Assembly: GCF_041260155.1 (NCBI RefSeq)
Contig: NW_027248288.1
Span: forward strand, 124,001 to 188,000
DNA length: 64,000 nucleotides
From: Ptychodera flava
Taxonomy: Eukaryota > Hemichordata > Enteropneusta > Ptychoderidae
Direction: 5' to 3'
Part shown: positions 45,801 through 58,429 of the stretch, one piece after another
Position numbering within the stretch: the first letter of the stretch is position 1
How the letters are laid out: the number at the start of each line of letters is the position of its first letter
Translations under genes and position numbers: made by a program
The notes under the pieces: model-generated
Database searches by the model: none
What the model saw: the letters and a program-made list of their open reading frames with translations, nothing else
What the model was told of the DNA's origin: nothing

Positions 45801-48085
45801 TGTTCATTTGTTACCACTGCCCTCGAGATTTTGCAATTATGCCTCGTCTGTCTCTCTTAGTTTTCGAAGTCAGCGATTTCCATAAATTAAGTCGCCGTAA
45901 TTTACAATAAAGAGATTATATGCTGGGAGGTTTTACACTTATCGAATGTAGCTATTTTAAACATGTGAATGAAAAAGTCGGAATGATCCATGCAGTGGAT
46001 CGTTTGGCATTTATTTAATGGAAAAAGTGATACATGTGTTTTTATTATATCTTTATTTCATTCGTCTACGACTTATTTGAAAACTAAATTCTACAGCTAT
46101 TAAGCGTATGCTCAAAGCTTTTGAGCAGCCAGAATGACTTTCCTTCATATTTAAGCTGCTATGAAGAAGCAATATGTGAGGAAGCAATACTTCTCACTCC
46201 TACTATCAGATCCCGCTCATTACGTATTTTATACAATACATGAAAAATCTTTCGTAACATAAATGTACTCATTACCAAAAGAGCAAAACATGTTTTGTAC
46301 GAAAAACAAATCGACAAAATACAACATGTCCATGAATATAGTCTGGCGAATAACAAATTGCATTTACAAAAATTTAACGTCGATATCTGAAAGGTTGGAT
46401 TGATATATTCTTTCCAATTCCATTTCTTGATCACATGGGATCGTTAGAATAAAATACATACTGAAAGAGTTTAAAGTTAGTAATGAAGATGCTCTGTGAC
46501 TGTTTTAGATACTTTAATACTTATAAAATTGGGGCTTGTTTTGTGATGATTTCTACGTATGTAGTACACTTTTTCTTTCTTTTGTCGATAATATCAACCG
46601 TTCTGGTCCCTGTGCCTGGTTGAATACTACTAACCTTGGCAACATATATTCGAGTTGTCTTCATCTCCAACCACTTTTCAAGAAGAGATGGTACACAAGG
46701 TTGCGAGTTCGAATTCAAAAACAACTTGAAGTATTATACTGAATGTTCACATGGACCTCCACCTTTTTTGCTGTTGAACGGTAATACACACTGACATGTG
46801 ATATTTCTGTTTGATTGTAACTTGAGTGACATGATTAATTCATGAATAAATTCTAGCTTTGATTAATGACATAATACAATTTTTCATGCATGATCGTAAA
46901 GCGAAAACAAGTTAGCTTGATTCGAGATAATGGATCATTTTTAAAGCGCTCTGATGTATCAACTTGTTGAACAGCTTTACGTAGCTAAATGTTTTGCCTT
47001 AATTTAAGTATATCGTTATTGTACAAAAACAATACAGGACAGAATAAATTTGGGCGTTCCATGCGTACAATCACTTGTTCCATAGAGTGTTTCGAACATT
47101 AGTCAAGGCAGTATTTTGCTTGCTGTCAGGTTTCTGTTAACTCGGTGTGCAAATGTGAAGTATGACAAGTAACCAATCGCGTCCACATCAAGCCGTCGTG
47201 AATAATATGACAATTACGGCACTATAATTTATCGTTCAACTGTCCATCTCCATAGAAAAACTAACCGTGTAATGATATTGCCGTATGACTTATCGCTGCA
47301 CAAAAATAATGTAATGATACATGGCAGTACGGCTCGAAAGCAACATTTAAGTCGGCTTGGATTCCATCGAAGAACTCACGGTTCGAAAGGACAGATTTCA
47401 AAGTCTGTCAAAATGTCCCGCGTACACTCAATTTTACTAAATGACCCTTCCGCTTAATTAGTATCTCTCTATTTACCTTGCTGTATCGTTCGTTACGAAG
47501 TAATGCATTTATGTTTTACATATCTGTATCAACTTGCTGTTTATTTGTTTGTTCATTTGTTACCTCTGCCCCGAGATTTTGCAACAGTGCCCGTGTGTCT
47601 CTCTTAGTTTTCTTAGTCAGCGATTTTCTTATATTAAGTCGCCGTTATTTTCAATCAAGAGAATATATGCTGGGAGGTTTTACACTTATCGAATGTAGCT
47701 CTTTTAAACATGTGAATGAAAAAGTCGGAATGATCCATGCAGTGGATCGTTTGGCATTTATTTTATGGAGAAAGTGATGCATATGTTTTCATTATATCTT
47801 TATTTCACTCGTCTACGACTTATTTAGAAGCAATATGTGAGGAAGCAATACTTCTCACTCCTACTATCAGATCCCGCTCATCAAGTATTTTATGCAATGC
47901 ATGAAAAATCTTTCGTAACATAAATGTACTCATTATCAAAAGAGCAAAACATATTTTTGTACGAAAAACAAAATACAACATGTCCATGAATATAGTCTGG
48001 CGAATAACAAATTGCATTTCGAAAAAATTAACGTCGATATCTAAAGGTGGGATTGATATTCTTTCCAATTCCATTCCTTGAGTAA
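42845..48085. repeat. three tandem copies of a 1.6-2.0 kb unit
   Basis: Units begin near 42845, 44465 and 46435 at a landmark GGGATCGTT..GAATAAAAT. Shared later landmarks include CAAGTAACCAAT.GCGTCCA (43420, 45391, 47167), GTCGGAATGATCCATGCAGT (44007, 45976, 47725) and the region near 44215, 46180 and 47840. The middle copy has about 200-300 extra bases after 44690; the last is truncated near 48085. The copies differ by scattered substitutions and indels. A minus-strand frame ending MLRKIFH..DERDLIVGVRS is retained in all three. Confidence 0.85.
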
Positions 48086-48497
48086 ACTTTATTTGTTCAG
48101 TCCAACAGATAAAAATATAACTACTGGCCCTCTGTCAGCATTAGGCAATTTGAGAAAATTAGCATAATCAAAATGGCTGCCAGCTTATTGCACTTTGTAT
48201 GAGAAAGAAGACTCGAATGGCTTTATACATACTTTATACATACGGCAAACTGGAACATAAATGTTGGCATATATTATTTGAATGACATACTAATTTGCAT
48301 AATTTCAAGATGTCGGTCAGCTGTAAACAATTCTTTGTTAAGCGTAACTCTACATTATTATCATTTACTGTACTTTGTGCAGTTATTTTAACACAGTAGA
48401 TTTTACATCACTGTTTTAATAGTCGCATAAACTTCTATTTCTGTTGCAAATTTAATGTTAATAATCAGACATGTAAGCAGCCAACAGATATATCGAT
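48086..48497. other. no recognisable feature
   Basis: Spacer between the tandem array and a retroelement fragment; nothing recognised. Confidence 0.4.
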
Positions 48498-48850
48498 GAT
48501 CTCATCAGTTTAAACAATCCTGGTATAACCAATTATCTACACCACATCTACCCAGATGATTTAGAAATAAAAGAAACAACTGAAAGTGTCGACACGGCTT
48601 CATACCTAGACGTATTGTTTGAAATTAGACAAAATACACTATATACTAAGCTGTATGACAAAAAAGAGACGATTTCAATTTGAAATCATAAACTTTCCCT
48701 TTTTGTCGAGCAAAAAACCATCATCTCCAGCTTATGGTGTGCTTATACGAAAATACAAATCAGTTCTTCTCTTGGGGGTCCAATTTTTTTCAATCAATGA
48801 TTTAGAGGGTCAAATTTTACAAAAGATTTTTACAGGTCTTAACAGGTAAT
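48498..48850 (+). pseudogene. retroelement reverse transcriptase fossil
   Basis: A short plus-strand stretch resembles the part of a retroelement polymerase just after the catalytic Asp pair (IDDLISLNNP, later INFPFLSSKKPSSPAYGV). The family is not assigned with confidence. The copy is a fragment, broken, and clearly old. Confidence 0.5.
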
Positions 48851-49480
48851 AACAAGTGGAAAAAGAACACTTTTGTTCACAAAAATAAAGTTTTCATGTT
48901 GACCGAGAGACATAAGTATTATGGTAATAATCACGATATAAATTAACTGGGTTGAATGGTTGAATATACAGTACTATGAAAACACGATATACTGCAAGGC
49001 GTACTGTTTTATTTTCTTGAGAGTAACGTTTGACGGAAAAAGGAAGGCATTGAGACGACATTAATACCCTAGATAATGACAAAAACAGCGACATTAATAT
49101 TGACAGTGTTGTGTTCTAAGAAATCAACTTTTTACATTTATGTACATGCCACAAAAAGGACATTTGTTTACATTACACTTCATAGTAAGTCATAACACAA
49201 ATTACCAGTGTCTCCTTACGTAGTTTTTTTCAACAATTTATGTCATTCTACACTGATTTGACAAAAACCAATGGTTTTCTAATGGATAATGATTAATTAT
49301 TGACGATCCTCTGTGAAATATATGTCAAAAAAATTTAAAAAAATCATATGTCGGTGGCCATTTGGATATTGAATGATGTTACTGGACAATAATCTGCATA
49401 ATTTCGGACGAACGTTTTATGGTGATTCTAAAAATATTTATTTCAGAAAATACTCGTTACATTAAATTTCTTTCTGCCGG
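48851..49480. other. no recognisable feature
   Basis: AT-rich spacer; nothing recognised. Confidence 0.4.
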
Positions 49481-50465
49481 TTGCTAGGGATAAGAGGCCT
49501 AGTCGTAAGATATAATCAAGTTGTGTAGATACATGCCAAAAGTTTGTTTCGGAGCAATTTTCACCATTCACCATTGACATTTAAGCAATTTGTAACAAAA
49601 TGTAATTTTCAAAAAAAATGACGAAAATATTGAAAATTGCCCCAAACAAATTTTTGGCATGTATCTGCACGACTTGATTATATCTTACAAGTAGGCTTCT
49701 TATCTCTAGGAACCTGCACAACGAAATTTAATCTAACGAGCATTTTCGGAAAAAAATGAGTTTCGACAAGGAAAAAAAGAAAACAAAATTGCCCCCAAAC
49801 ATACTAATATGTGTATTTCATCAAGATTTCATCAAATACGGAACAGTTTATTTGAAAATTAGGTTTTGTTACAAATCGGATAAATTTTCTTACAAATAGG
49901 GTTGATTGTTACAAAAAGGGTTGATTGTTACAAATAGGGTTGCACGTCACCCCTATTTGTAACAATCAACCCAATTTGTAACAATCAACCCAATAGAGGT
50001 TTAGTAAGATTTCGGTCAGAAAACAAGATTCCTTAACATTTTTGACCGAAGTTGGTGAAAATTGCCCCGAAACAAACTTTTGGCATATATCTGCACAACT
50101 TGATTATATCTTACGAGTAGGCCTCTTATCCCTAGCAATCTGCTACACGAAATTTAATATAACGAACATTTTCGGAATAAAATGAGTTTCCACTGGGTAA
50201 AAAAAGGAAAATTGCTCCAAAACATATAAATATGTATATTTCATCAAGATTTCATCAAATATCACCCCTATTTGTAACAATCAACCCAATTTGTAAAAAA
50301 AAAAACAGTATCGGAAAAATGAGCTTTGACGAGGAAAAAGAAGAAAATTGCCCCCAAAATACAAATAGGCATATTTTATTAATATTTCAACGAATACGGC
50401 AAAGTTTTCTTGAAAATTAAGTTTTGTTACAAAGAGTGTTTATTGTTACAGATAGGGGTGATACA
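49480..50465. repeat. interleaved direct and inverted repeats
   Basis: A segment containing AAGATATAATCAAGTTGTG and TTTTGGCATGTATCTGCA occurs in inverted orientation (49486-49560 versus 49640-49715) and again directly at 50060-50150. A second module, CATCAAGATTTCATCAAATA, occurs at 49820, 50245 and, diverged, 50380. Between them a palindrome of GGGTTGATTGTTACAAATAG units is centred near 49945. This looks like repeated insertion of related foldback units. Confidence 0.7.
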
Positions 50466-52517
50466 GTCCTCGACCATCTCCCCCCTCAGTCGGCTATGCC
50501 TTGACAAGTCGACCCACAAAATCAAAAGTCAATATACTGGTATGCATAAAACACGATCTAAATCGCTCGAATCTCTCAAATTCTTAGAACTAATGTTTTA
50601 TTCAATTTGGAGACATCGGTGTCGAAATAACACAAAATGAATATTTTCTGAAGATTGAACCGTGATCCCGACGTACTCAACCAGCAAATGTAAAACTTTT
50701 ATGAGGTCAAGATGCCCAGATTATCGTGTATTACATTATTTGCCAAATATTTGTCGTGACACGTCGTTTGCATTGGAACCAAAAAGGTACAAAAATCAGA
50801 CGCATTCCAAATCTTGGACAGGAAATATCGTAAATTTCTCAGACGTAATGAACTTTGACCGATATGCAGCAGACCTGCATTGCGTCGGTTATCGAGATGA
50901 TGGCACGTGCACTTGCTCACGTGGATGCGTTCTACGCTGGAAGTGACGACGGAACAAAACAGAGTAAGTCATCCTTTTTAGCGCCTTGGTCAAATAAACA
51001 TTTGTTTATTAGTAGACTAAGGGAGATACATACGACACTGCATGGGAAACTATACACTGATTGCGTACGGCTTGACACCTCTGTGCCGGGGTATTGAACA
51101 TTTCTTGATTTGTCATTCTGAGTTTAGCATAATTAGTTTGCCAATGACAACGCGTCTGTCCGACTCCGACTCTTTCGAAAGTATTAGGATATCATGGACC
51201 AGACACACCCTTAGCGTGATGAGCGATTTTTGGCCCGAAAACAGCATCTGATGCAGGCCGATGACGTTATCGTCACAAGAAGAAAATTGATATACGATTT
51301 GCATGACTGTCGTCCAATTGTTAGGCTGCGTTCTCAAAAAACGGTTGGGGACTGGAGGAATTCGGGGGGGATTCGAAAATTGTGGGGGTAGTAGAGGGGG
51401 GACTTGGAAATTTTGCTCTACTTGTAGGGGGGACTTGAAAATTTTCGGTTCTCTTTCCATTTTTATGTCATCAAAATGTTGTAATGTTAGTAATAATTCA
51501 ACAAAATCTAGAACCATTTTCACATTTCATGACCTTTATGTCAAAAAAATCTAAATGTGTGATTTGTCGTAAAAAAAGACAAACGTGAGCCTAGTAACAG
51601 GGCAGAAGGTGCAACTGTTAATGATTTCTACAATATTTGTATGCAATATAACAACTACTGTTTCTTGCTATCTCCCTTCAACATGCTAAAACACACAATA
51701 TGTAGTTTTCGACAAAGCCTGTCTATCTATTTGGTGATAATTTAATTGGAGTCCAGACTGACAGTCAGTTGTCAGTGATACAAATGCATGGTACACATAC
51801 ATAGACTGTAATAGCAAGTTGAATACTAGACAATTCAAGTAGAACAAGAACGCAGTTGTAAAACTGAAAAAAAACATTGCCAAAATTTTCAAAGTTAATA
51901 CAGCTACTGCCTATGGGTAGTGTCACTATCATTAATGCTCTGCTACTGCAGTGTCACTGTCACTGCATACCTGAGCAGTGACAGAGATAGCTCTGACTCT
52001 GATGTACATGGCAGTTGAAGAAGAGTTTGGGTCAAATGACGCTCATGACATTGAAACATATTTGTACACAAGATCAGGCCAGAGAGCAACACATGGAAGA
52101 ACATATGTAAATTTTTGAATTCTGGCAGATGAGAATAACCAAATATTAAAGACAAAAGATGGGGTCACCATGCTTGATTTTCTAAATTTCCAAAGTCTTA
52201 TTATAAAATGATATAGAAGTAAAACTTTGAACAGTAAAGACTACCGGTAAAAGGAAAAATATGTGACCAAATGGAATTATTCATATATGTCTTGTAGTTT
52301 TGCAACAAATTTTTGGTAGGTCACTATGTAATATGGCAATTAGTCAGAATTCACATTTGCCTACTCTCTCATGATTGTCATTTTGTGTGCTCTTCGGCAG
52401 GAGCAATTGACCTTGCCAGAGTTGGATTAACTCAAGTTGGCTGAGACTAATAAATCAACAGCACTAGATTTGGGTTTTTTCTTCTTGTGTGACTTTCTAA
52501 ATGCTTCATAGTCCAGC
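50466..52517. other. no convincing gene
   Basis: One frame at 50864-50964 (MQQTCIASVIEMMARALAHV..) ends at a possible donor CAGA|GTAAGT but no partner exon was found. A G-rich stretch at 51350-51430 repeats GGGGGGACTTG. Nothing else recognised. Confidence 0.35.
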
Positions 52518-53061
52518 TTACCTCTGCTCGATTTTGCTGTCTTGTTGATAGTGGCCACTTGTGGATGTGTCAGTGTCGCTGTCAGAGGAGCTGGACGTCG
52601 ATGATGAAAATGAGGAGGAAGCTTTGAGAGATTTATCTACCTTTCTGGATTTCTTGAACAGATCCTTGTCCTGTCGGAGACTTGAAATGGTCGCTCCTAT
52701 CGAATTGGCCGCCATTGCCTTCAGTTTCTCGTTTTCCTCTAACTGTTTTGCAGCTCCATCTCTATTATAAACTGCTTATATTCTTTCTTTATCGCATCCA
52801 ACATTTGTCTTCTAGAATCCGTCATCAAGACAGCTCACCATTTTTCTCGGTAACATTTTGGGCCTCGCGTCTTGTGTCTGACAATCGAAAGTCTTCGGTA
52901 GCTCTCGATAACGTCATGAATAGGTGACTGCTACTCAGGGCTTGACATGGTGAATTAAAGATATTGTCAGAGTTTCGGCTCCAGAATCGACCTGATGGAC
53001 CTTCGTGATGTGACAGCGGCTCTTTACAAATGTTACAACTACGTCTGGGTCTGCTAAGCAT
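52518..53061 (-). pseudogene. unknown or gag-like ORF pair, possible retroelement fossil
   Basis: Minus-strand frames encode a Cys/His cluster (CNICKEPLSHHEGPSGRF) and, further on, a charged helical and Ser/Asp-rich segment. The Cys/His spacing is reminiscent of zinc-knuckle-like proteins carried by some invertebrate retroelements, and an LTR-type integrase fragment lies 0.6 kb away. It looks interrupted. A host nuclear protein cannot be excluded. Confidence 0.3.
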
Positions 53062-53689
53062 CGAACCAGCGGCCTTGTGAAAAGTTCATGAGGGAAGGTA
53101 CGCACAAGTCAAAGAAACGCAAAAAAGTAAAGGCGGGAAGAGAAAGGAGCATGCTGGGAACCTGGCTTACTTGAACAATGGAGAGATTGCCCCAAGAGGG
53201 CACTCTACACCACAACCCCGTCACAGCGATTAAACAAATTGACTAAAGCATATTATACACAATGTTGATGGATTCGATGGATAATTATAAAATGAAAAAT
53301 TTACAAAAACGTTTGATCCCTTCAAACTACGACCTGGGTATATGACTCAAAAGTATTTGTGTCAAGTGACACTTAGAGTGGCACTTCCACTTGGTAGCAT
53401 TTTAAAAACACATTTTTTAATGCCAACGGTCGATATTTGAAGTGGCGACTGCGCGCGGATCACAAGATATTGAAAAAAAAACATTGTAGCGTATTGCAGT
53501 AGTAGAGATATGCGCCCTCAACGTTAGCAAAGCTGCATGCCTGTGTTCGTGTGTTGTATTGTAATTTGCTCTTGAAGACTTCCGCCCAGCATGGAGCGAA
53601 GCATTATAATTGAGTTCATGCACGTGTTTAGTTGCATTGTTTGGCCCATACCGATGATTGTTTGGTATGTATGCAGATGAAAACATAAC

Positions 53690-54300
53690 AAGTGGTATAT
53701 GATAATAGCAAATTACTACTCCAAATTTCCATTCATCAGGAATTTAGAGGACATCAGGGCAAGTAATATAGTGAACAAAACAAGAATCTTGTTTGCAGAG
53801 CAGGGCATACCAGATACCCTAGTCTGTGACAATGGCTGTCAGTTCACATCAAGAGAATTTCAAACTTTTGCTAAGAAGTACGGTTTCAGAGTCATAAAAT
53901 CGTCACCATATATACTACCCCAAGGGGCATGGTTTCATAGAAAGACATGTGCAGACCGTGGAGAACATTCTCAACAAATGCAAGGAATCAGGAGAGGATC
54001 CAAACCTCGCATTGCTCAATATTCGAGCAACTCCAATCAAGACCAATATACCATCACCAGCTGAGCTACTAAACGGCAGAGTGTACAAAACTTCACTTCC
54101 AGGCAGAATTCAGGCAGCCAGGAACCGACATCGAGAGATTCATCAATCTTTGAAATCTCAATGGCATATTCAAGCAGCCAACCATGATACACATTCAAAG
54201 TGAAAAGGAGGAACCAAGAAATAAACAGTGAAACAGGAAATCTACAGTAGTGCCAGTGTTATAGCCACCATTGAGTGAGACACCAGCCAATAGTGTTTGT
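53690..54300 (+). pseudogene. LTR retrotransposon integrase fossil (Ty3/Gypsy-like)
   Basis: Plus-strand sequence is recognisable as the integrase catalytic core of a Ty3/Gypsy-type LTR element (TLVCDNGCQFTSREFQ around the second catalytic Asp). No LTRs, protease or polymerase are visible next to it. It is a broken fragment with a few disruptions, old rather than recent. Confidence 0.8.
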
Positions 54301-56407
54301 CAGTGATATCCCGGATAAAGATGCAGATTCTATCGATGCAAATTATGTTTTACGCAAATTCAAAGATAAAAGTAATTGTATTTCTGAAATGATTATTATC
54401 ACAAAGACAATACTTTTCAGCTTGAAAGGAACACTTGTAGAAACACGTATTGTTTCATTTGAAGTTTTATAATTACCTGAATATTGATTGGGTGGGGTAG
54501 GTGTATTTCACAAATCCTTACAAAGTAACTTCAAATCATGTATTAAACCCTTATATTAAAGCAGTTTCTATATTCTTAAAGGGGAAACTCTTGCTATCAA
54601 TATATGAAGTTTTATATCCCTTCTCAATGAAATAAAATATTGATCAATCAAACTACAGGGCTGACTAACAATAGAAAGCTTGCAGAGTTGAATTTTAAAA
54701 AATTATACGCAATATCCTTCTCAATGGCTTATTTCTTCTTAGATGGAAAATTAAAACTAGCGAAAAATGTAAAATATCTAATATGACTGATTCGTAGAGT
54801 CATACAAACGCATATTTCTGAATTAAAAAGGCAATGAATGCCAAAAATGGATGCTATCGTACGATAAATATTTCTGACCGACATGAATTTTATTTTATAT
54901 ACATATGACTCAAAAATTTAACAATTAGCGAATTTTTAGTCTATCGGGAAAATACTTAAGTAATCCTAGATAAGATTATACAAATCAAGACAGAGTACAA
55001 TCCCAATAACTATGAACAATATGACACTACGTTTCTTCTTCAACAATTAATGATATATTTAAATAGCAATATACAATCTATATGGTAGGCAGTGTTGCAG
55101 CCATATTAAATGAGGGAACACATGCATCAGTTGTCAATCAAATTTTGTACTATTTTGTAATAATTAAGTTTCATAAAACAAAATCCGAGCTAAGGGTCGG
55201 CGTCGCTATACCTAATTTCAGGCAAGTATAATTGTAACAGTATTCTTTATCTGCCGCTAATTAGATCTCAGTCAGACTAAAAGCAAGTAAGAATATCAAG
55301 TGAAGTGTTTTAATTACTGAAATCATAGCTCCAAAAGTACGTAAATATAAGCCTTAAAATAATCATGCAAAACAAAGGTCATCGTCAATAACAAATATTT
55401 CTTGCAGACTACACCAATTGAACACAGTCGACTCACGAGTGCGCCCGAGGTGACCCGCAGTGCGCAAAATTCCGGGACAACGGGTTCCGTTTTGGCGACA
55501 TTGTCACAAGGGCGCGTCCTGGCTGCAACAGTGTGATAGGAAAATATATATTTATTAAAAAAGAAAACGACAAAAAGAAAAAGACAAGCGGTCAGATATA
55601 GGATACATATATTTATTCGAATCCTTGTTTGAATTTCGCCAACGAACAAAGATTTGTATTCCGAATAACGAATTGATTTACAAAACACGTCAAAACTTTG
55701 AAAGAGACAACTGAAGTTCTAACACATTGAAGATGACTAATTTCACACGATGGTCTTTAAAAATGAAATAGACTTAACCACCTGTTTTAAAAAAGGTCAT
55801 TGGTACACCGAAGATGGCGCTGTATGTTCTACACGAAAACTATGGAAACATAAAATTTTCAATGAGTATTGTAGAGTGTGAAGAAATGTGCTGTAATCGT
55901 CAAATTTAGTAGTTGAGCCCTTGTTATTCAAACCTCTCATTTGAAGTGATGTCAAAAAAGGACATTGTTTGTATCATTAATAGTACTAAAATGTAAAGAA
56001 CGTGATGTGGAAGTAAAGTGTAAACCCGATATCATTTCTGGAATACCTCTCTTTTCTGATTAATTTCAGGTGAAACATTTTCCAAAGGTTCCCTCTTTGC
56101 TATATTCTTAATTATGTCTTTGGTTTGTCCTCCCTGCCAAGACAGGCAACGATAAACGATGTGATGGGCAAAAATGACTGCAAGGCTAAGAATCTGTGTT
56201 TTATTATATAGAATGTGAATACTAAAGCAAGTAATAAGTATCAATTATGGTTTTGAAGAACAAAAAACAACGCAAAGCAAATAAACTAACAAACAAATGA
56301 TTCCGCTAAATAACAGAGAATGTTCCGTGAAAAGGGCAAGTCTCTCACCACTGGTTTGAAAGCATTTACACTGTTCTAAAATTTAACAAACGATACGTGA
56401 TTTTCTA
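54301..56407. other. no recognisable feature
   Basis: AT-rich intergenic sequence. A frame at 55323-55688 (minus) lacks splice or family support. Nothing else recognised. Confidence 0.4.
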
Positions 56408-56415
56408 AGCAAAAT

Positions 56416-56741
56416 GTAGACTTGGTTCAAGTCTGTGATTTGTTAACTTTTGGATGGAGTTAACGCGACATTTGTGTTTTATTTCCATGTGAAACGCGTG
56501 AGTGTCGTGGACACGATGAGTGGAGTGGGCACATTGAGTGGGGTGAACGCTATACAAGAGAGTTTCACCCGGAACCTTACTCACTACTGCGCAGACTCAA
56601 AGCAAACGCATTCAATCGCTAGGAAAACCTGGCCAGGGCTACCAAATTCGGAATAGGTTTGTACAAAATAGGAGAGACACAAGGGAAACTATTATAAATA
56701 GTGTTATTTTTTTAAAAATTCACCGACTTGAACCAAGTCTC
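56416..56741. mobile_element. hAT-like MITE (family copy 2)
   Basis: 326 bp with AGACTTGGTTCAAGTC inverted at both ends and the 8-bp duplication AGCAAAAT (56408-56415 and 56742-56749). The interior is collinear with 12884-13211, including CTGCGCAGACTCAAAG and GGTTTGTACAAAATAGGAGA. It lies about 110 bp beyond the stop codon of the small DED gene and could supply or disturb its 3' end. Confidence 0.85.
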
Positions 56742-56851
56742 AGCAAAATCTAACTTAGATGACTAATAACAAGTATACAAAAGCACAACAAAGGATACCT
56801 AAATTCCAACGAGTAACTCATAACTCCATTACAATCTTAATACTTGTGTGT

Positions 56852-56979
56852 CTACTTTAATTTTCGTCGTTTCGACTGGAGCATATCTTTCAAGTTGTCA
56901 GTACACGTTATTATATCTTTGATAAACTTGTTCTTGGCAAATTCAATGTCTTCTTCCTTGTTTAGAAGAGCGTCATCGA
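56852..56979 (-). CDS. C-terminal exon of the small DED gene
   Basis: 128 nt: two bases completing an Ile codon, 41 codons and TAG. Predicted helical, Lys-rich, with a basic end. Confidence 0.65.
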
Positions 56980-57719
56980 CTGTTTTAAAAAAGGGAGGAA
57001 CTGAAGTAAATATTTAAACAACACGAGCGAAAGGTCAACAGAAGCGAAAGAGGTAGAGGGCGTACAATTTATATGATAAAGTTTGGTCAATATGCTGAAA
57101 TCATTTTATTTTAGTGGAACCGAAACCCTGCAAATTAATAGTAAAATCGATTAAGCATGCATGAATTTGAAATACTTCATTAATGCCTGATAGTAACATG
57201 CAACATCTTACTCTGGATAAATCTTCTCTGTCAATATAACACACGCTAATTTCATTCTGTTCCCGCACCACAGCCGGTTCTTCATAGTATGCCCTGAGAC
57301 CATACCGACTAGTCATATTTTAAAAGAGCTTTTATGGTAGCTATGACTGCAATGAATGTCCATGTTTATTGCCGGATTTTGTAGGAGACAAAATTTAACA
57401 TTGGTTTCTACTTACTGGTAACTAGGTCGGATTTCTGGTCAACTTCAAACTTTTCTACTTGTTCGACGAGGTCCTGTCGTTCGGCTGCCGAAAGAAGATC
57501 CTTTAAAAATTTTAGGTTTTTCTTTGTAATTTTACGGGATTGATTTAAATAGATGAAAATTTCACCAATGTGTACGTCATCTTCCTGTACATGTTGTGAT
57601 ACAGTGCCCGATAAAGCTTGTTTCATCGTTTTTACTTGGTCCCTCGATAGCCTGTCGCTTAATCCAACAAACAAAATGTTGAGATCGTCCAGTGAGTTTT
57701 TCTCCGCCATATCCGACAT
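56852..57719 (-). CDS. small two-exon DED protein, about 143 residues
   Basis: Exon 1 57416-57719 opens MSDMAEKNSLDDLNILFVGL and carries a full DED (helices around LSDRLSRDQVKTMKQALSG, IFIYLNQSRKITKKNLKFLK, LLSAAERQDLVEQVEKFE). It ends ACCA|GTAAGT in phase 1. Exon 2 56852-56979 has acceptor TTTTTAAAACAG and adds IDDALLNKEEDIEFAKNKFI then a helical, basic tail ending SKRRKLK and a stop. Phases match exactly and there is no frame break, unlike the NLR gene. DED-only proteins act as adaptors or inhibitors of DED filament assembly (FADD, cFLIP-like viral and host examples); this product could partner the DED of the neighbouring NLR. The KRRKLK end could be a nuclear-localisation signal. Confidence 0.75.
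57416..57719 (-). CDS. DED exon of the small DED gene
   Basis: 304 nt, phase 1 exit, consensus donor GTAAGT. The domain is a distant relative of the NLR exon at 30344-30665: same size, same phase, and the same 'I(F)IxLxxSxxIxKxxLxxLKxLL' core. Confidence 0.8.
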
Positions 57720-58429
57720 TGAAGCTTGTCAATGAGGTTATTGTAGTTCTCAAAATAGAATCAATCATGATCAACTGTTCTCGAATAACATCCTCGGTCG
57801 TAATAGCGCTTCATTTTTCGCGTTAGACGTGTTAATGAGTGGCTACGTAGGAAATCTCCCCGACACACAGAAGATCGTCGAATTTGAAGCTACAATCCGA
57901 GATGTATTTGAGTGCCTTCAAACCTGGTGACATCTGTCACTTGACGCGTAGTGTTAAAAATAATGCAGTATGCAATACAAGACTGGGCGGAGATTTCTGT
58001 CAACTTGTTTCGGTCTATAATTGGAGTTACGGAAAAGCCCATAAAATGTCTGTTTTCCTTAATCATTGGTTGAAGTAACTTCCTGGGAGGTTACCAAAAA
58101 CCTAGCGGCGGGTATAGTCCAGGCAGATAAAACCTCAGGTCACCTGCCTGAATTTTTTTTGGAGCCGCTGAATCTACTACAAGGTAGGTGACTGCCACGA
58201 GTACACACCCTACACGATTAATGTTATTTCCTATTCGCACACTTACTGTAGCAGCATATGATGCTGTGGCATTACACTATGTTGATATTTTTGAAGTTAA
58301 ATATAGTAATTTCGTCATACTGTATGTAGCTATTATACTGCATGTAGTTGTCATACTGTGTGTAGGTGGAAACATTTGATATATATATTTTTCGTTCTCT
58401 TGAATCTTCTCCTAAGGGATTCCATTTAC

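Noticed and set aside
50864-50964. Possible first exon ending at CAGA|GTAAGT
   Set aside because: No downstream exon of matching phase and no recognisable protein family.
55323-55688. 121-residue open frame
   Set aside because: Hydrophobic AT-driven composition, no start context, no splice signals.
57101-57316. Open minus-strand frame inside the small DED gene's intron
   Set aside because: Exons 1 and 2 join perfectly without it. Acceptors upstream give the wrong phase or an immediate stop.
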